Shown: positions 33,196-43,212, numbered from the stretch's first letter. The stretch is 64,000 nucleotides of DNA from Bacillota bacterium (GCA_023436585.1 JAEZIN010000002.1:62001-126000), one strand, 5' to 3'. A program made the numbers and translations. The notes: a model not told the origin generated them from the sequence alone.

Positions 33196-34488
33196 CTATC
33201 TGAAATTCACATCTACCTCGTTGATCATACGGTCGGCATACCAATACTGACCGGATACCCAGGCCGGCTTGCCGATTCCATCAAACAATTCGTACAACGC
33301 GTCGCCCTGCCTGCGGAGCTCCTTTGCCGCGGCGGTCATGCTCTTTGTATCCCTTTCAGACATGGAATCAGCCGCCTGGTCAAAAGCCTCAACCGTCTTC
33401 CCGTAGGCTCTATCAAATAGGTCCAGCACTTCCTTTTGTTCGGTACTCATAGTGGCTGCATCCTGCCTGCTTATATCCTCCCTCATCAGCTTGGCAATGG
33501 ATATGTACCTGACAACAGCAAATCCGTTTGCCATCAGCCACTTTGTATAAGCATAGGATACAAATTCCAGTTCGGGCACATCCGTGCCATATACCTTTTT
33601 GATAACCTCCCGGCGGCTCTTTTGATCGGTAAATGTAAAGTTCCAGCCATTAAGCGCGGTTCTGTATTTGCCGGTGATCACATGCGATCCGATGGTATCA
33701 AGATCAACCTTCATGGCAAGGGGCAAGTAGGTCAGCATCTGCGCCAGGCTCATGTTTGTAAAGAAACCATCTTTTCTGTTCTGTATTGCTTTTAACGCGC
33801 TTGCAAGGCTGTCTTTATCGCCCAACATTTTTTTCAGAATGGTGATAATAAGATCCCGCTGCCTGGCTGTACGGCCAAGATCGTTGGCGTTTTCCGTCGC
33901 GTTTCGCCTTACACGCAAGTAATCCAGGATTCCTTTGCCATTCAAATGCTGCATGCCCTTGTGATATTTCCCATATGACCCCGAATAGCTCATATCCAAT
34001 TTAAAGTCCACACCGCCTATGGCATCACCGATGTCCGCCATCGCCTCCATATCCACAGCGCAATAATAATCAATCCTGATGCCGCCAAGCACCCAGGACG
34101 CCGCCTCACACGCCTTTAGGAATCCTTCCTCAGTTTTTCCGCCACCGCAATTGATGGCAGCATTCAATTTGTATATTCCTTGGATTCTCGGAACATAAGT
34201 GAGGGTATCCCGGGGCAGGGATACGAGGTCTATCTTACTGTCATCAAAGTTTACAGCCGCCACAAGAATGGCATCCGTATGATAGTCGCGGCCCTTTGCC
34301 ACGGCGGCATCGCTTTTGTCAATCCCAAGCAAAAGAATATTCTTGATGTTCTTATCCAATTCCAGATAGGAAACCGGCTGCGGATCAATCAGCGGATTAT
34401 GCTTTCCCGCATTTTCGGCCATGGCTGATGATGCAGTCTGCAACAGGATGCAAAGAATCAAGATAGTTGTCTGGATAAGTTTTTTCAT
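33196..34488 (-). CDS. LytR-CpsA-Psr (LCP) family glycopolymer transferase
   Basis: About 430 residues. An N-terminal signal/anchor (LIQTTILILCILLQTASSAMA) is followed by the LCP core: ILLLGIDKSD, HTDAILVAAVNFDD, DLVSLPRDTLTYVP, KLNAAINCGGG and LRVRRNATENANDLGRTARQ, with the conserved Asp and Arg residues that bind the lipid pyrophosphate. It should transfer the finished polymer from undecaprenyl carrier to peptidoglycan outside the membrane. The ~150 C-terminal residues are an extra, partly helical region (QAADSMSERDTKSMTAAAKE). Start at 34488 with GGAG 9 nt upstream. It lies upstream of the operon promoter, so it can be transcribed separately. Confidence 0.9.
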   Translation of the reverse strand: MKKLIQTTILILCILLQTASSAMAENAGKHNPLIDPQPVSYLELDKNIKNILLLGIDKSDAAVAKGRDYHTDAILVAAVNFDDSKIDLVSLPRDTLTYVPRIQGIYKLNAAINCGGGKTEEGFLKACEAASWVLGGIRIDYYCAVDMEAMADIGDAIGGVDFKLDMSYSGSYGKYHKGMQHLNGKGILDYLRVRRNATENANDLGRTARQRDLIITILKKMLGDKDSLASALKAIQNRKDGFFTNMSLAQMLTYLPLAMKVDLDTIGSHVITGKYRTALNGWNFTFTDQKSRREVIKKVYGTDVPELEFVSYAYTKWLMANGFAVVRYISIAKLMREDISRQDAATMSTEQKEVLDLFDRAYGKTVEAFDQAADSMSERDTKSMTAAAKELRRQGDALYELFDGIGKPAWVSGQYWYADRMINEVDVNFR

Positions 34489-34682
34489 GTCCATCGGCTC
34501 CTTGAAATCGCATAATATCATCCATGTTCCAAGTAGGTATTCTGCCCCTCTTCATAAAGCACCAAATCATAATGTACCGCCTGTTATGCGATAATAGGAT
34601 CAAAATCACTTCTTGTTTCATAAAAGCACATAAAAATCCGCAAGCACTGATGTCACGCCCGCGGAGATTTTTACTGGCCGAG

Positions 34683-34723
34683 AAAAAAGCTGCCGTGCCG
34701 GAGAAACTCCACGGCACGACAGC
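34683..34723 (-). terminator. Strong terminator ending the glycan-utilization operon
   Basis: A long stem (GCTG.CGTGCCG...CGGCACG.CAGC, 34689-34723) is followed on the minus strand by TTTTTT and, on the other strand, by ATTTTTTT some 8 nt later. It separates the GH20 gene from the LCP gene. The remaining gap to 34488 has no gene. Confidence 0.85.
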
Positions 34724-34769
34724 ATGCTATATTTTTTTCACGATAGGATAGGAAAACACATGCAGCACA

Positions 34770-36593
34770 TTATCGGAGCAGGTCGGCATAATCCATTATG
34801 ATCTTCATCGTCCTTGCGATACCGCTCTCCTTGGAGACCCTTCTCCACAACCCGACATACGCATGGAACCATGCCTCCAGTTCGCCGGCCAGCACCTTTC
34901 CGGTTTTTGCACCTGCCGTCTGGCCGTAAAAAACATGGCCGATACAGACTGCGATTTCATTCCAGATGCGTATGCCTCCGGCGGCGATATCCAGTGCCTG
35001 CAGAATAGTCCGCTTCTTCTCCGGCATGGAACGCGATGCTTTTCGCAGCGCATTCACGGCCTTTTCCAGTGCGCTGTTGGCGGCGGGAACTTGCTTAAGG
35101 TTTACTTCTCCAAAGAGTTCCTTCCGCTTTTGCGCAGTATCCGCCTCGATCCAGCGAACCGCATGGGACCAATCAAAGACCTCGTGGTCGGACAGGGCGG
35201 TGAAGCCCTCCATAAAGCGCTCGGAAACATCCCCATATTCCAGGCGGGAAATGGTGCGGTTAATCTCCTCAAAGCCCACCGCTGCGGCATTCCAGGAGAA
35301 TGCCGCGCCATATAGAATACCTGGAATGGAGAACCAGGGATGGTTGATGTGCCCATAATCGCCCCAGTCGGTGTTCAGGTGGCCGATGACTTTATACTTA
35401 CGCCCGTGGGCGCACATGACGCGGTTGTTGTCATAAGAGGCGCGCACAAGGGGTATCCAGCGATTCCAGGCGCACACGCCCGGGCAGGCATACTGGGTGG
35501 CGCCTACTTCGGCCAGGGTTTGAATTTCATACTCCCGCTGGTTAGGCAGATAGCCCCAGTTCAGGCAAATGGTCTCCTTGGGAAGAATGTTATAAGCCTC
35601 TTTAAAGCGCACTACAATATCGCCCCAAAACATGGGCGTATGCCCACGCGCGACCAAGTGCTCACACAATGCTTTGACATGGTTCATGTATAGCGTGCGC
35701 TCGCCCACTTCCTGCGTAAGTTTTGCGCTGCGGCCTTTGCCCAGGTCGAACGTCTCGTCTGCGCAGATGTTGAACTTGCGAGAGGAGAATAACTGCATGT
35801 ACTCGTCGATCATGCCAAGTATGAAGGGGAGTGCCCTTTCGCTGGATACGTTCAGGGTATGGTGATCCATGACGTTGGCAAAGGTGAAGGGATACTTTTC
35901 CCCATCCGTAAGTTCCCGCAGCTCATCGAAAGTCTTTGTGCTGAGAATTTTGAACATATGCCCGAAGGTGGAAAGGGAGGGCACCAGTTCAATGCATCGC
36001 GCCGCGCAGTAGGCATCCAGCTCCATGATTTCTTCCGCATCAAGGGGCGTGTCATCGCGCCAGACCTCCGAAAAGTCACGGAAAAGATAGGTATGCTCCA
36101 CGTAAAGCTGCCATTCATTGATTTTGTAACGGCACAAAAGATCGGCATACTGCTTGAGTGTTTTAAGGGTGGGTATCCGCCCTCTGGAAACATCCAGGTA
36201 ATAGCCGCGGCTTTTGATATCGGGGTAATCCTCGATTTCAAGGGCCGGAAGGCATGCGCCATGACGCTGCACCCACTGACACAGCGTCTGCACGCCGTTG
36301 CAAATAGCTTCCTTGCTGCCGCCCGACAGATGGATACCGCTATCCGCTATCCTGAGCTGATAGGTATCCACAGTTAAATCCTCATTCAGGCAAAGACAGA
36401 TATCCCCCGGCCGGCCTTCCCCCCGCAGGATGGAAAGGGTAATGCCGGTTTCTTGCTCTATTACTTCCTTTAGCATTTGGGCATACAAGAGCGCACTGGG
36501 CGGCGTGTTTGAAAGCACGATGACCCTGCGATAATCAATTGTGAAGCTGCCCTCTAAATGCTTTACCTTTTGCGGTGCTGGTAGAAAATCCAT
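34770..36593 (-). CDS. Intracellular beta-N-acetylhexosaminidase-like enzyme (GH20)
   Basis: About 607 residues. An N-terminal alpha/beta domain (VIVLSNTPPSALLYAQMLKE) precedes the GH20 barrel starting at DYPDIKSRGYYLDVSRGRIP. NICADETFDLGKG holds the Asp-Glu pair in which Asp aligns the substrate 2-acetamido group and Glu is the acid. It would remove terminal beta-linked GlcNAc. No signal peptide is present, so it works on imported sugars. The C-terminal ~130 residues are helical and non-catalytic. The start at 36593 follows AAGGAGGGG; upstream in-frame codons lie in the preceding gene end. Last gene of the operon. Confidence 0.82.
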   Translation of the reverse strand: MDFLPAPQKVKHLEGSFTIDYRRVIVLSNTPPSALLYAQMLKEVIEQETGITLSILRGEGRPGDICLCLNEDLTVDTYQLRIADSGIHLSGGSKEAICNGVQTLCQWVQRHGACLPALEIEDYPDIKSRGYYLDVSRGRIPTLKTLKQYADLLCRYKINEWQLYVEHTYLFRDFSEVWRDDTPLDAEEIMELDAYCAARCIELVPSLSTFGHMFKILSTKTFDELRELTDGEKYPFTFANVMDHHTLNVSSERALPFILGMIDEYMQLFSSRKFNICADETFDLGKGRSAKLTQEVGERTLYMNHVKALCEHLVARGHTPMFWGDIVVRFKEAYNILPKETICLNWGYLPNQREYEIQTLAEVGATQYACPGVCAWNRWIPLVRASYDNNRVMCAHGRKYKVIGHLNTDWGDYGHINHPWFSIPGILYGAAFSWNAAAVGFEEINRTISRLEYGDVSERFMEGFTALSDHEVFDWSHAVRWIEADTAQKRKELFGEVNLKQVPAANSALEKAVNALRKASRSMPEKKRTILQALDIAAGGIRIWNEIAVCIGHVFYGQTAGAKTGKVLAGELEAWFHAYVGLWRRVSKESGIARTMKIIMDYADLLR

Positions 36594-36609
36594 CCTGCTG
36601 CCCCTCCTT

Positions 36610-39600
36610 TTAACGGATACGGAAGGTCTTGATTTCATAGGGCTTGATCACAAAGGGAATGCGGCCGCCTTCATGGGCGATATCGCCTATCGTCTCTTCG
36701 ATGCAGTTACATTCCTGAACGCTGCTGATTGGCCCGTTCCAATGCAGTACCGCGTTTGTGCGGGCGTTGTCCGTTTCGTACAGGCGGACGATATACCCAT
36801 CGCCCTCCTCTGCGCGTTTGATGGTCTCCAGCATCACATTTGGATAGCTGGTTTCCGCCAGGGAGAAGCATTCCCCTGCCCGGCCGCCCATGGTGGCTAT
36901 GGCCGGTTGGTTCAGCCGGTAAGCTTCCTGCACAGTGCCGCCCTGCCGCCAGTCCCCCGCGTGGGGCCACAGGGCGTAGGTGAAGTAATGCTCCTCCTGA
37001 TCCGTGGTGGGATTGGGCTCGATGCCTGATTTGATCAGCGTCAAGGCAATACATCCATCCTTGACGGAATGGCCGTACTTGCAGTCGTTGAGGAGGCTTA
37101 CGCCGTAGTGCCCTTCGGACAGGTCCATCCATTTCTGGCCGCAGCTTTCAAAGCGCGCCACGTCCCAGCTGGTGTTTTGATGCACCTTGCGCTTTACGTT
37201 GCCGAACTGAATTTCAAAGGTGGCCTCGTCGGTATGCACATCCACGGGGAAGTGCACTTTGAGCAGATGCTGATGCTCGTGCCAGTCCACATATGTTTCA
37301 AAATCGATGCGGCGGCTGTTTGCATAGAAGCGGATGTTTTGGCGGATGAGGGAATTGCTGATCCGGCGCTCCACTGTAAGCGTGGCGCGCACGGGGCCTA
37401 GCTCCGTCCACTCCATCCGTTCAAAAGAAGCGGCGTCCCAATACTTTTCAGTATAGTAGATATCAATATCCCAGTTATCGTAATAAATGGGCTTATCCTC
37501 ATACATGCGCAGGAGGTTGCCCTTTTCGCCAGCCTTCATGACTTCGCGGCTGTTTTCCTTGTCATACAGCCGGGCAAGCAGGCCGTTTTCATCCCATTCC
37601 ACGGCATAGAAGGGTGTTTCCAGGCGGGAGCCCTCCAAAGCAAAAGGCACGGGAAACTCGCTTGCCTTTACCGGTGTAAACACCGCATAGCCCTTGGCGG
37701 GCAATTGGGGCAGGTAAGCAACGCCGCCCTCCGCCGTTTTTTGTACGGGGTACACTTCACCATTTACACCAGCAAGCGCTTGCACATCGCAGCCGGGCAG
37801 CAAGACCACTTCGCCACCCGCAAAGCCCTTGGTGTTGAACACCGCCACGTTTTCACCAGGCGGGCACAATGCATCCGTGCGCTCTTTACGAAGGGCTGCC
37901 GTTTCTTCAAACAGGGCGGTGTACTCCGCCTTGGTTACCTCGTACACCTCATGGATGGAAGAGCCGGGCAGTATATCGTGGAACTGATTGAGGAGGATGG
38001 TCTTCCACATGGCATCCAGCCTGGCGGCAGGATAGGTCGCGTGGCTTTCAGCCAGTACCGATAGAAGCTCCAGGTCCATCATGGCGATTTCGGCCTTGCG
38101 ATTGGCGCGCTTGTTGCGGGCCATGGAGGTATAGGTACCCCGATGATATTCAAAATACAGCTCGCCCTCCCATCTTTTAAGACGGCGGTTACCGCTTACA
38201 CGCTGGGAAAGCTGGTCAAAATACGTGCGGGCAAAGGCCTGGCGCACTTTGGGAACACCTGTGATGCCCTTTTCCATGCGCGATGAGGTCTCCAGCATTT
38301 CCCGGGTGGGGCCACCGCCGCCATCGCCATGGCCATAAGAAACCAGAATATCATTGTTGATATCCTTGTTTTGATAGCGGTGCCAGCCGCCAATGATCGC
38401 GCCGGGATGGAGCATGCCGTTATAGGTAGTAAAGAAATTCTTTACCTCCTGGCCGACACCCAGGGTGGTAATCAGGTGCGTCAATATCTCCGTACCGTCG
38501 ATGCCGCGCCATTGGAAGGTATCATACGGGAATTGATTGAACTGGTTCCAGGCCAGTTTGGTGGTCATGAAATAATCGATGCCGCACAGGCGCAAAATTT
38601 GCGGCAGCGCGCCGGAATAGCCGAACACATCGGGCAGCCACAGAATGCGGTTGTCCACGCCAAACTCTTCCTTGAAAAAGCGCTTGCCGTGCAGAAATTG
38701 CCTAACCAGGCTTTCGCCGCTGGTCAAATTGCAGTCGGCCTCCACCCACATGCCGCCTTCCGGCTCCCAACGCCCTTCCCGAATCCGCTGCTTCACCTGT
38801 TCATACAGTTCAGGATAGCGTTCTTTTAAGAAGGCGTACAGTTGAGGCTGGCTGGACATAAAGCGATAGTTGGGGTATTCCTCCATCAATTTAAGCACTG
38901 TGGCAAAGCTGCGGCCCACCTTTTCCCGGGTCTGAGCTACCGTCCACCACCAGGCCACGTCGATGTGGGTATGGCCAATGCAGGTGGCGATCACCTCGTC
39001 ATGCCCCGCCAGCTCCTCATACAAATGCTTGGCAAGGTATGCTCTGGCATCGTGCACCGAGGCCATGAAGGCATCGGAAGAGGGATCGCGCATGTCAAGC
39101 AGATTCACAGCCTCATTAAGTACCTTCTCCAGGTCCATATATGACCTGCTTTGCTTATCCAGCCGCGGGAAGGCAGACAGCGGCACCTGCAGATCGTAAT
39201 ACAAGCCCTGGATTTGCGGGTCGATATCCCATAACTCCGTGATCAGGCTGAACTCGGTATGTAATATGCCGGTATAGGCCTGCAATTCCATTAGGTACGT
39301 TTGGCCTGCCGAAGCAGCAGTGCTGATCAGCACATCCCGGTGGTTCATATCCACGCCCTGCACCGGCGTGCCATTCACAAACAGCAAAAACTGCGGGTTT
39401 TTGCCGTCGTCCCATTCGTCAATCTGGGTGCGAATATGCAGCCATAATGGCCGTCCATCAAAACTTTGGGGCACGGTCAGCCGGGCGGAAAACCAATAAT
39501 GCACATCCGGCCCGTACCAATGCATGCGTGCGCTGTCAAAAGGGGTAAGGGGAGTTTCATCCGCCCGAGCGTCTTCGGGATGGATGAAATTCCCCTTTTT

Positions 39601-39693
39601 GTATTCCCAATTGTCTACCGGAACCCGTTGTTTGATCGATAATTTTTTTAACCCATCGCAGATGACCTGTATGCGTTTGTCCAGGAATTGCAT
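36610..39693 (-). CDS. Alpha-mannosidase (GH38)
   Basis: 1027 residues, a usual length for bacterial GH38. IGHTHIDVAWWWTVAQTREK has the zinc-binding His and Asp, and LWLPDVFGYSGALPQIL carries the nucleophile Asp region. EGGMWVEADCNLTSGESLVR and ILVSYGHGDGGGGP complete the active site. The C-terminal ~450 residues are the beta-sandwich domains. It removes alpha-linked mannose from oligosaccharides in the cytoplasm. The ATG at 39693 follows GGAAAGGTGAAAAGTG. It is placed between GH130 and GH20 genes, which act on the same kind of glycan. Confidence 0.92.
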   Translation of the reverse strand: MQFLDKRIQVICDGLKKLSIKQRVPVDNWEYKKGNFIHPEDARADETPLTPFDSARMHWYGPDVHYWFSARLTVPQSFDGRPLWLHIRTQIDEWDDGKNPQFLLFVNGTPVQGVDMNHRDVLISTAASAGQTYLMELQAYTGILHTEFSLITELWDIDPQIQGLYYDLQVPLSAFPRLDKQSRSYMDLEKVLNEAVNLLDMRDPSSDAFMASVHDARAYLAKHLYEELAGHDEVIATCIGHTHIDVAWWWTVAQTREKVGRSFATVLKLMEEYPNYRFMSSQPQLYAFLKERYPELYEQVKQRIREGRWEPEGGMWVEADCNLTSGESLVRQFLHGKRFFKEEFGVDNRILWLPDVFGYSGALPQILRLCGIDYFMTTKLAWNQFNQFPYDTFQWRGIDGTEILTHLITTLGVGQEVKNFFTTYNGMLHPGAIIGGWHRYQNKDINNDILVSYGHGDGGGGPTREMLETSSRMEKGITGVPKVRQAFARTYFDQLSQRVSGNRRLKRWEGELYFEYHRGTYTSMARNKRANRKAEIAMMDLELLSVLAESHATYPAARLDAMWKTILLNQFHDILPGSSIHEVYEVTKAEYTALFEETAALRKERTDALCPPGENVAVFNTKGFAGGEVVLLPGCDVQALAGVNGEVYPVQKTAEGGVAYLPQLPAKGYAVFTPVKASEFPVPFALEGSRLETPFYAVEWDENGLLARLYDKENSREVMKAGEKGNLLRMYEDKPIYYDNWDIDIYYTEKYWDAASFERMEWTELGPVRATLTVERRISNSLIRQNIRFYANSRRIDFETYVDWHEHQHLLKVHFPVDVHTDEATFEIQFGNVKRKVHQNTSWDVARFESCGQKWMDLSEGHYGVSLLNDCKYGHSVKDGCIALTLIKSGIEPNPTTDQEEHYFTYALWPHAGDWRQGGTVQEAYRLNQPAIATMGGRAGECFSLAETSYPNVMLETIKRAEEGDGYIVRLYETDNARTNAVLHWNGPISSVQECNCIEETIGDIAHEGGRIPFVIKPYEIKTFRIR

Positions 39694-39712
39694 CACTTTT
39701 CACCTTTCCCCA

Positions 39713-40702
39713 TTAGCAGGAATGCTCTTTGGTGTAGCGGACCAGTTCGTCCACGGTCGTGAACGCAAGCCCGGTCACCGTATCGGCGCAGCCGTAATAC
39801 ATGGCGATGCGTCCGGTAGCGGCATCGGTAAGTGCCGCGCAGGGGAAGACCACGTTGGGCACATCGCCTACGCATTCGTAAAGCTCCATCGGCGCTAAAA
39901 TATAGTCCATGGAGCGGTATTTCACAATCCAAGGTTTATCAATATCCAAAATGGCGCTGCCCATACGGTATACAAAGCCATTGCAGGTGGTGATCACGCC
40001 ATGATAAATCAATAACCATCCCTCGTCCGTTTCAATAGGCGTGGGTCCGGGACCAATTTTGGTGGACTGCCAGGCGGACTCGTTCCCTTTGATGGTGCCC
40101 ATCATATAGCGGTGACGGCCCCAGAATTCCATATCAGCGCTCTGGCTGACATAAATATCCCCAAAGGGCGTATGGCCGTTATCGCTGGGCCGGCTCATCA
40201 TCATGTACATTCCGTCAATTTTCCTGGGAAAAAGCACGCCGTTGCGGTTGCAGGGCAGGAATGCATTTTCCAGCTGGATAAAGGTTTTGAAATCCTTCGT
40301 AGAAGCAACACCGATGGTGGGGCCGTGGTAGCCGTTGCACCAGGTGATATAGTAGGTGTCCTCTATTTTGCAAACCCGGGCATCATAGCGGTATTCCTTG
40401 CGGAGAACTTCCTCCTGCGCACCCTGCATCACGATGGGCTCGTCCTCTATCTGCCAGTGCAGCCCGTCCTTACTGCGGCCGGCGAACAAATCCATGCTGA
40501 TGGAGCGGCTGTCGCAGCGGAAAACGCCGGCAAAGCCATCCTCAAAGGGCACAACGGCGCTATTAAAAACACTGTTGGAGCGCTTGTTGCCATTCCGGCC
40601 AATGATTGGGTTATTTTGATAGCGCCATACGGGGCCGGTTTCCCCAGCGGGTTTTTCCTGCCAGGGGATGTTGTTAAGCGCTTGGCCTATGAGCTTTGCC
40701 AT
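39713..40702 (-). CDS. GH130 family beta-mannoside phosphorylase or hydrolase
   Basis: About 329 residues, a five-bladed propeller. NPIIGRNGNKRSNSVFNSAV, FAGVFRCDSRS, KEYRYDARVCKIED and YIMMSRPSD-like MYMMMSRPSDNG are family landmarks; the Asp in YDARV is the expected catalytic proton donor. GH130 enzymes phosphorolyse beta-mannosyl-glucose, -mannose or -GlcNAc. The last activity (Man-beta-1,4-GlcNAc, the N-glycan core) fits the neighbours, but the subfamily needs comparison. The start at 40702 follows GGAGG at 8 nt. Confidence 0.85.
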   Translation of the reverse strand: MAKLIGQALNNIPWQEKPAGETGPVWRYQNNPIIGRNGNKRSNSVFNSAVVPFEDGFAGVFRCDSRSISMDLFAGRSKDGLHWQIEDEPIVMQGAQEEVLRKEYRYDARVCKIEDTYYITWCNGYHGPTIGVASTKDFKTFIQLENAFLPCNRNGVLFPRKIDGMYMMMSRPSDNGHTPFGDIYVSQSADMEFWGRHRYMMGTIKGNESAWQSTKIGPGPTPIETDEGWLLIYHGVITTCNGFVYRMGSAILDIDKPWIVKYRSMDYILAPMELYECVGDVPNVVFPCAALTDAATGRIAMYYGCADTVTGLAFTTVDELVRYTKEHSC

Positions 40703-40741
40703 GATTGTTTCCTCCACTCTCCTTAGAAAGCTTGTAATAAA

Positions 40742-40816
40742 CGCCCGCGGGCAGCGATGATTGGTCTTAGAAAACCTCGGTGGTTCCCCAAGGCAGACAC
40801 CGGTGCCGCGCGGGCG
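40742..40816 (-). other. Structured intercistronic RNA between the binding-protein gene and GH130
   Basis: CGCCCGCG (40742-40749) pairs with CGCGGGCG (40809-40816) as a closing stem around two smaller stems, GGCACCGGTGTC and CCTTGG/CCGAGG. On the minus strand the closing stem is followed by TTTATTAC. It may protect the upstream message or partly stop transcription, so that more binding protein than enzyme is made. Confidence 0.5.
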
Positions 40817-40839
40817 GACGGTCTACTTATGATATAATA

Positions 40840-42255
40840 TTACTTTTTTGCGGCCATAAAGGCATCCACTTGAACCTGGGCTTCCGCAACGATCTCGTCA
40901 AAGCCGGCGTCGCGCATTTCCTGCATCATCTGCGGAACGGCAACAGCGGGATCTGTGGTGCCGGTCAGAACTTCGCTGCTGTAACGCTTGACAATCTCGT
41001 TGCAGCTGGCGATCTGATCCTGAACCTTGCTGGTGTCGAAGGTGAAGCCCAGCAGTACGGAGGGCTTGGCAGCCTCGTTCAGGGCCTTCACTTCGTCCCA
41101 CTGATTGATTTCGACATCGTCGGTGGGGGTCACTTGGAAGAAGGTGCCCTGGGTATAGCCGGCCATGGTCCAGTCGGTGTTGTTCTTGTGCACGCGGCCC
41201 TTGTCGGTGTACTGCCAGTTGTCGCCTTCCACACCATAGTAGAAGGAGTCGCGCAGCCAGGAGTCGGTGTTAAGGAGCTCCAGGAAAGCCAAGGCCTTTT
41301 CGGGATGCTGGGAGTTTACGGAGATGCTGTTCAATGAACCGCGAACCGTGTCATTGGACACGATGGTCTCGCCCCACTGATAGGCAACGGCTTCCACGCC
41401 CATGTTCGGGCCCCAGGTGGTCTTGGCAGCGCTGGGCCAGCCCTGCGCGATGGCGCAAACACGGTACTTGGCGTTTTCAGGCAAGGTGGAGGCATCGGAA
41501 TTGATGATGCCGGCTTCGAACCAGGAGTGCAGGGTGGTCAGGGAGGCCATGACGTCTTCCTGCTCGTACACGGGCACAACCTTGGCGGTGGCATCGTCGA
41601 AGCGGACGCCGATGGCATTCAGGCCGGTGTTCATGTTGTCATACTGGGACAGCACGAAGGAAGCGGTGCTGCTGGTGGAAAGGGGGAAGGAGGCTTCGCC
41701 CTTGGCATCCTTGATGGCGGTCAAAAGCGGGGTGGCGGCATCCAGGGTGTGAACGACAGAAGCATCCAGCTTCAACTCATCCAGCACGGCCTGATCCCAT
41801 ACAAAGTACTGGCTTTGGGAACTGTCCTTGTAGGTGGGCACAGCGTAGACTTTTCCGCCGATGCGGCAGGCATCCCAATAGCTGGCGGGGATCATGCTGT
41901 ACAGCGTGGGGGCTGCGGTTTGCACAAGGTCTGTGATGTCCAGGTAAGCACCCAGATTCACATCGGAGTTGTAGGTGCCGCTGTCACCGAAAATGATGTC
42001 AAAGGGCTCGTTGGTGTTGACGATGACGCTGCGGCGGTTGCCCCAGTCGCCCCAGGAGACAACTTCCATATCGATGTTCACGCCGATTTTCTCGGCCAAG
42101 TAGGGGTTCACCTTTTGGAGCCATGCTTCATAGTTGGCAGGCATACCGCTGCCGATGGTGACCCAGCGCAGCGTGACGACATCTTCCGCGGAAGCGATGC
42201 TCACTACGCTCAGGAGCAGGCACAGTGACAGAACCAGTGATAAGACCTTCTTCAT
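40840..42255 (-). CDS. Extracellular oligosaccharide-binding protein of an ABC importer
   Basis: 471 residues. An N-terminal signal peptide (MKKVLSLVLSLCLLLSVVSI, cleaved probably after ASA) is followed by a type-1 extracellular solute-binding domain: RWVTIGSGMPANYEAWLQKV, FDIIFGDSGTYNSD and the later NSISVNSQHPEKALAFLELL. No lipobox cysteine is present at the cleavage point, which is unusual for a Gram-positive importer. It sits after two permease genes and is related to LplA/YtcQ-type proteins that bind large oligosaccharides. The ATG follows GGGAG at 7 nt. Confidence 0.88.
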   Translation of the reverse strand: MKKVLSLVLSLCLLLSVVSIASAEDVVTLRWVTIGSGMPANYEAWLQKVNPYLAEKIGVNIDMEVVSWGDWGNRRSVIVNTNEPFDIIFGDSGTYNSDVNLGAYLDITDLVQTAAPTLYSMIPASYWDACRIGGKVYAVPTYKDSSQSQYFVWDQAVLDELKLDASVVHTLDAATPLLTAIKDAKGEASFPLSTSSTASFVLSQYDNMNTGLNAIGVRFDDATAKVVPVYEQEDVMASLTTLHSWFEAGIINSDASTLPENAKYRVCAIAQGWPSAAKTTWGPNMGVEAVAYQWGETIVSNDTVRGSLNSISVNSQHPEKALAFLELLNTDSWLRDSFYYGVEGDNWQYTDKGRVHKNNTDWTMAGYTQGTFFQVTPTDDVEINQWDEVKALNEAAKPSVLLGFTFDTSKVQDQIASCNEIVKRYSSEVLTGTTDPAVAVPQMMQEMRDAGFDEIVAEAQVQVDAFMAAKK

Positions 42256-42282
42256 ACCGTTTCTCCCTTGGTTTTTATTTCG

Positions 42283-43212
42283 TTAACCCTTCACCGCACC
42301 GATCGTCAATCCGGAAATGAAATATTTCTGGAAGAACGGATACGCGCACGCGATGGGGATTACGATCACGATTGCAATGGCCATCCTTACCGATTCACTG
42401 GGCATTTGGTTGCGATACTGCACCAGTGAAAGGCCGGCCGTCGGATTGTTGGCCAGGTAGGTCAGCGTTCTCATCATGTTGTTGAGAAGCGCCTGGAGGG
42501 ATACAAGCTTGGCATTGGAGATGTACAGGGAGGATTGGAACCAGTCATTCCAGTAGCCAAAGCACATGAACAGGCCGATGGTGGCCAGCAGGGGTTTCGA
42601 TATGGGCAAAACGATGCTGGCGTAAGTCCGAAACTGTGTCGCGCCGTCAATCTTCGCGGATTCGATGATGCTGTCCGGTACTGTGCTTTTAAAAAAGGTT
42701 TTGGAAATGACAATGTTGTACGAGGACCCGGCCAGCGGCAGTATCAAAGCCCAGATGGTGTTGCGCAGATTGAGGATGTTGGCGTTGACCACATAATTGG
42801 CAACCATGCCGCCGCCAAAGAGCATGGGGATGAAAATGACCCATGTGTAAAACGATTTCATGCGGAAGTTGGGGCGGGAAAGCGAATAACCCATGGTCGT
42901 GTTTAAAATCAAGCCCAGCAGCGTGCCGATGACCGTGACCGATACGGATATGAACAGTGCGTCAAAGATCATGCTCCGTTCGTTCCATAAGAATTCGTAA
43001 GCCCGGCTGGAGAATTGCATAGGTATAAAGCTATAGCCTATCCGGCGGATGGATTCTTCCGAGGAAACGGAGATCATGAAAACGAAAACGACAGGGAAGA
43101 TGCTGCCTGCGGCAAGCAATATAAACAACAAATTGTACAGCCGGTTGGTGAAGGGCTTGACGCGGTTCATTTGAAAGCTTTCCGGCCGGGCCATTTTATC
43201 TGCCTTTTCCAT
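42283..43212 (-). CDS. Carbohydrate ABC transporter permease (LplC/YtcP-like)
   Basis: About 309 residues with six membrane helices. VPDSIIESAKIDGATQFRTY is the EAA-type loop that contacts the ATPase. The C-terminus FFQKYFISGLTIGAVKG is characteristic of this permease type. The start at 43212 has GGAGG upstream; the longer frame runs into the preceding gene. No ATPase gene is found in the locus, so a shared MsmK-like subunit elsewhere is expected. Confidence 0.9.
   Translation of the reverse strand: MEKADKMARPESFQMNRVKPFTNRLYNLLFILLAAGSIFPVVFVFMISVSSEESIRRIGYSFIPMQFSSRAYEFLWNERSMIFDALFISVSVTVIGTLLGLILNTTMGYSLSRPNFRMKSFYTWVIFIPMLFGGGMVANYVVNANILNLRNTIWALILPLAGSSYNIVISKTFFKSTVPDSIIESAKIDGATQFRTYASIVLPISKPLLATIGLFMCFGYWNDWFQSSLYISNAKLVSLQALLNNMMRTLTYLANNPTAGLSLVQYRNQMPSESVRMAIAIVIVIPIACAYPFFQKYFISGLTIGAVKG

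Noticed and set aside
36541..39144. Plus-strand open frames opposite GH38 and GH20
   Set aside because: They mirror conserved glycosidase genes, and their sequences are low in complexity and unlike known proteins.
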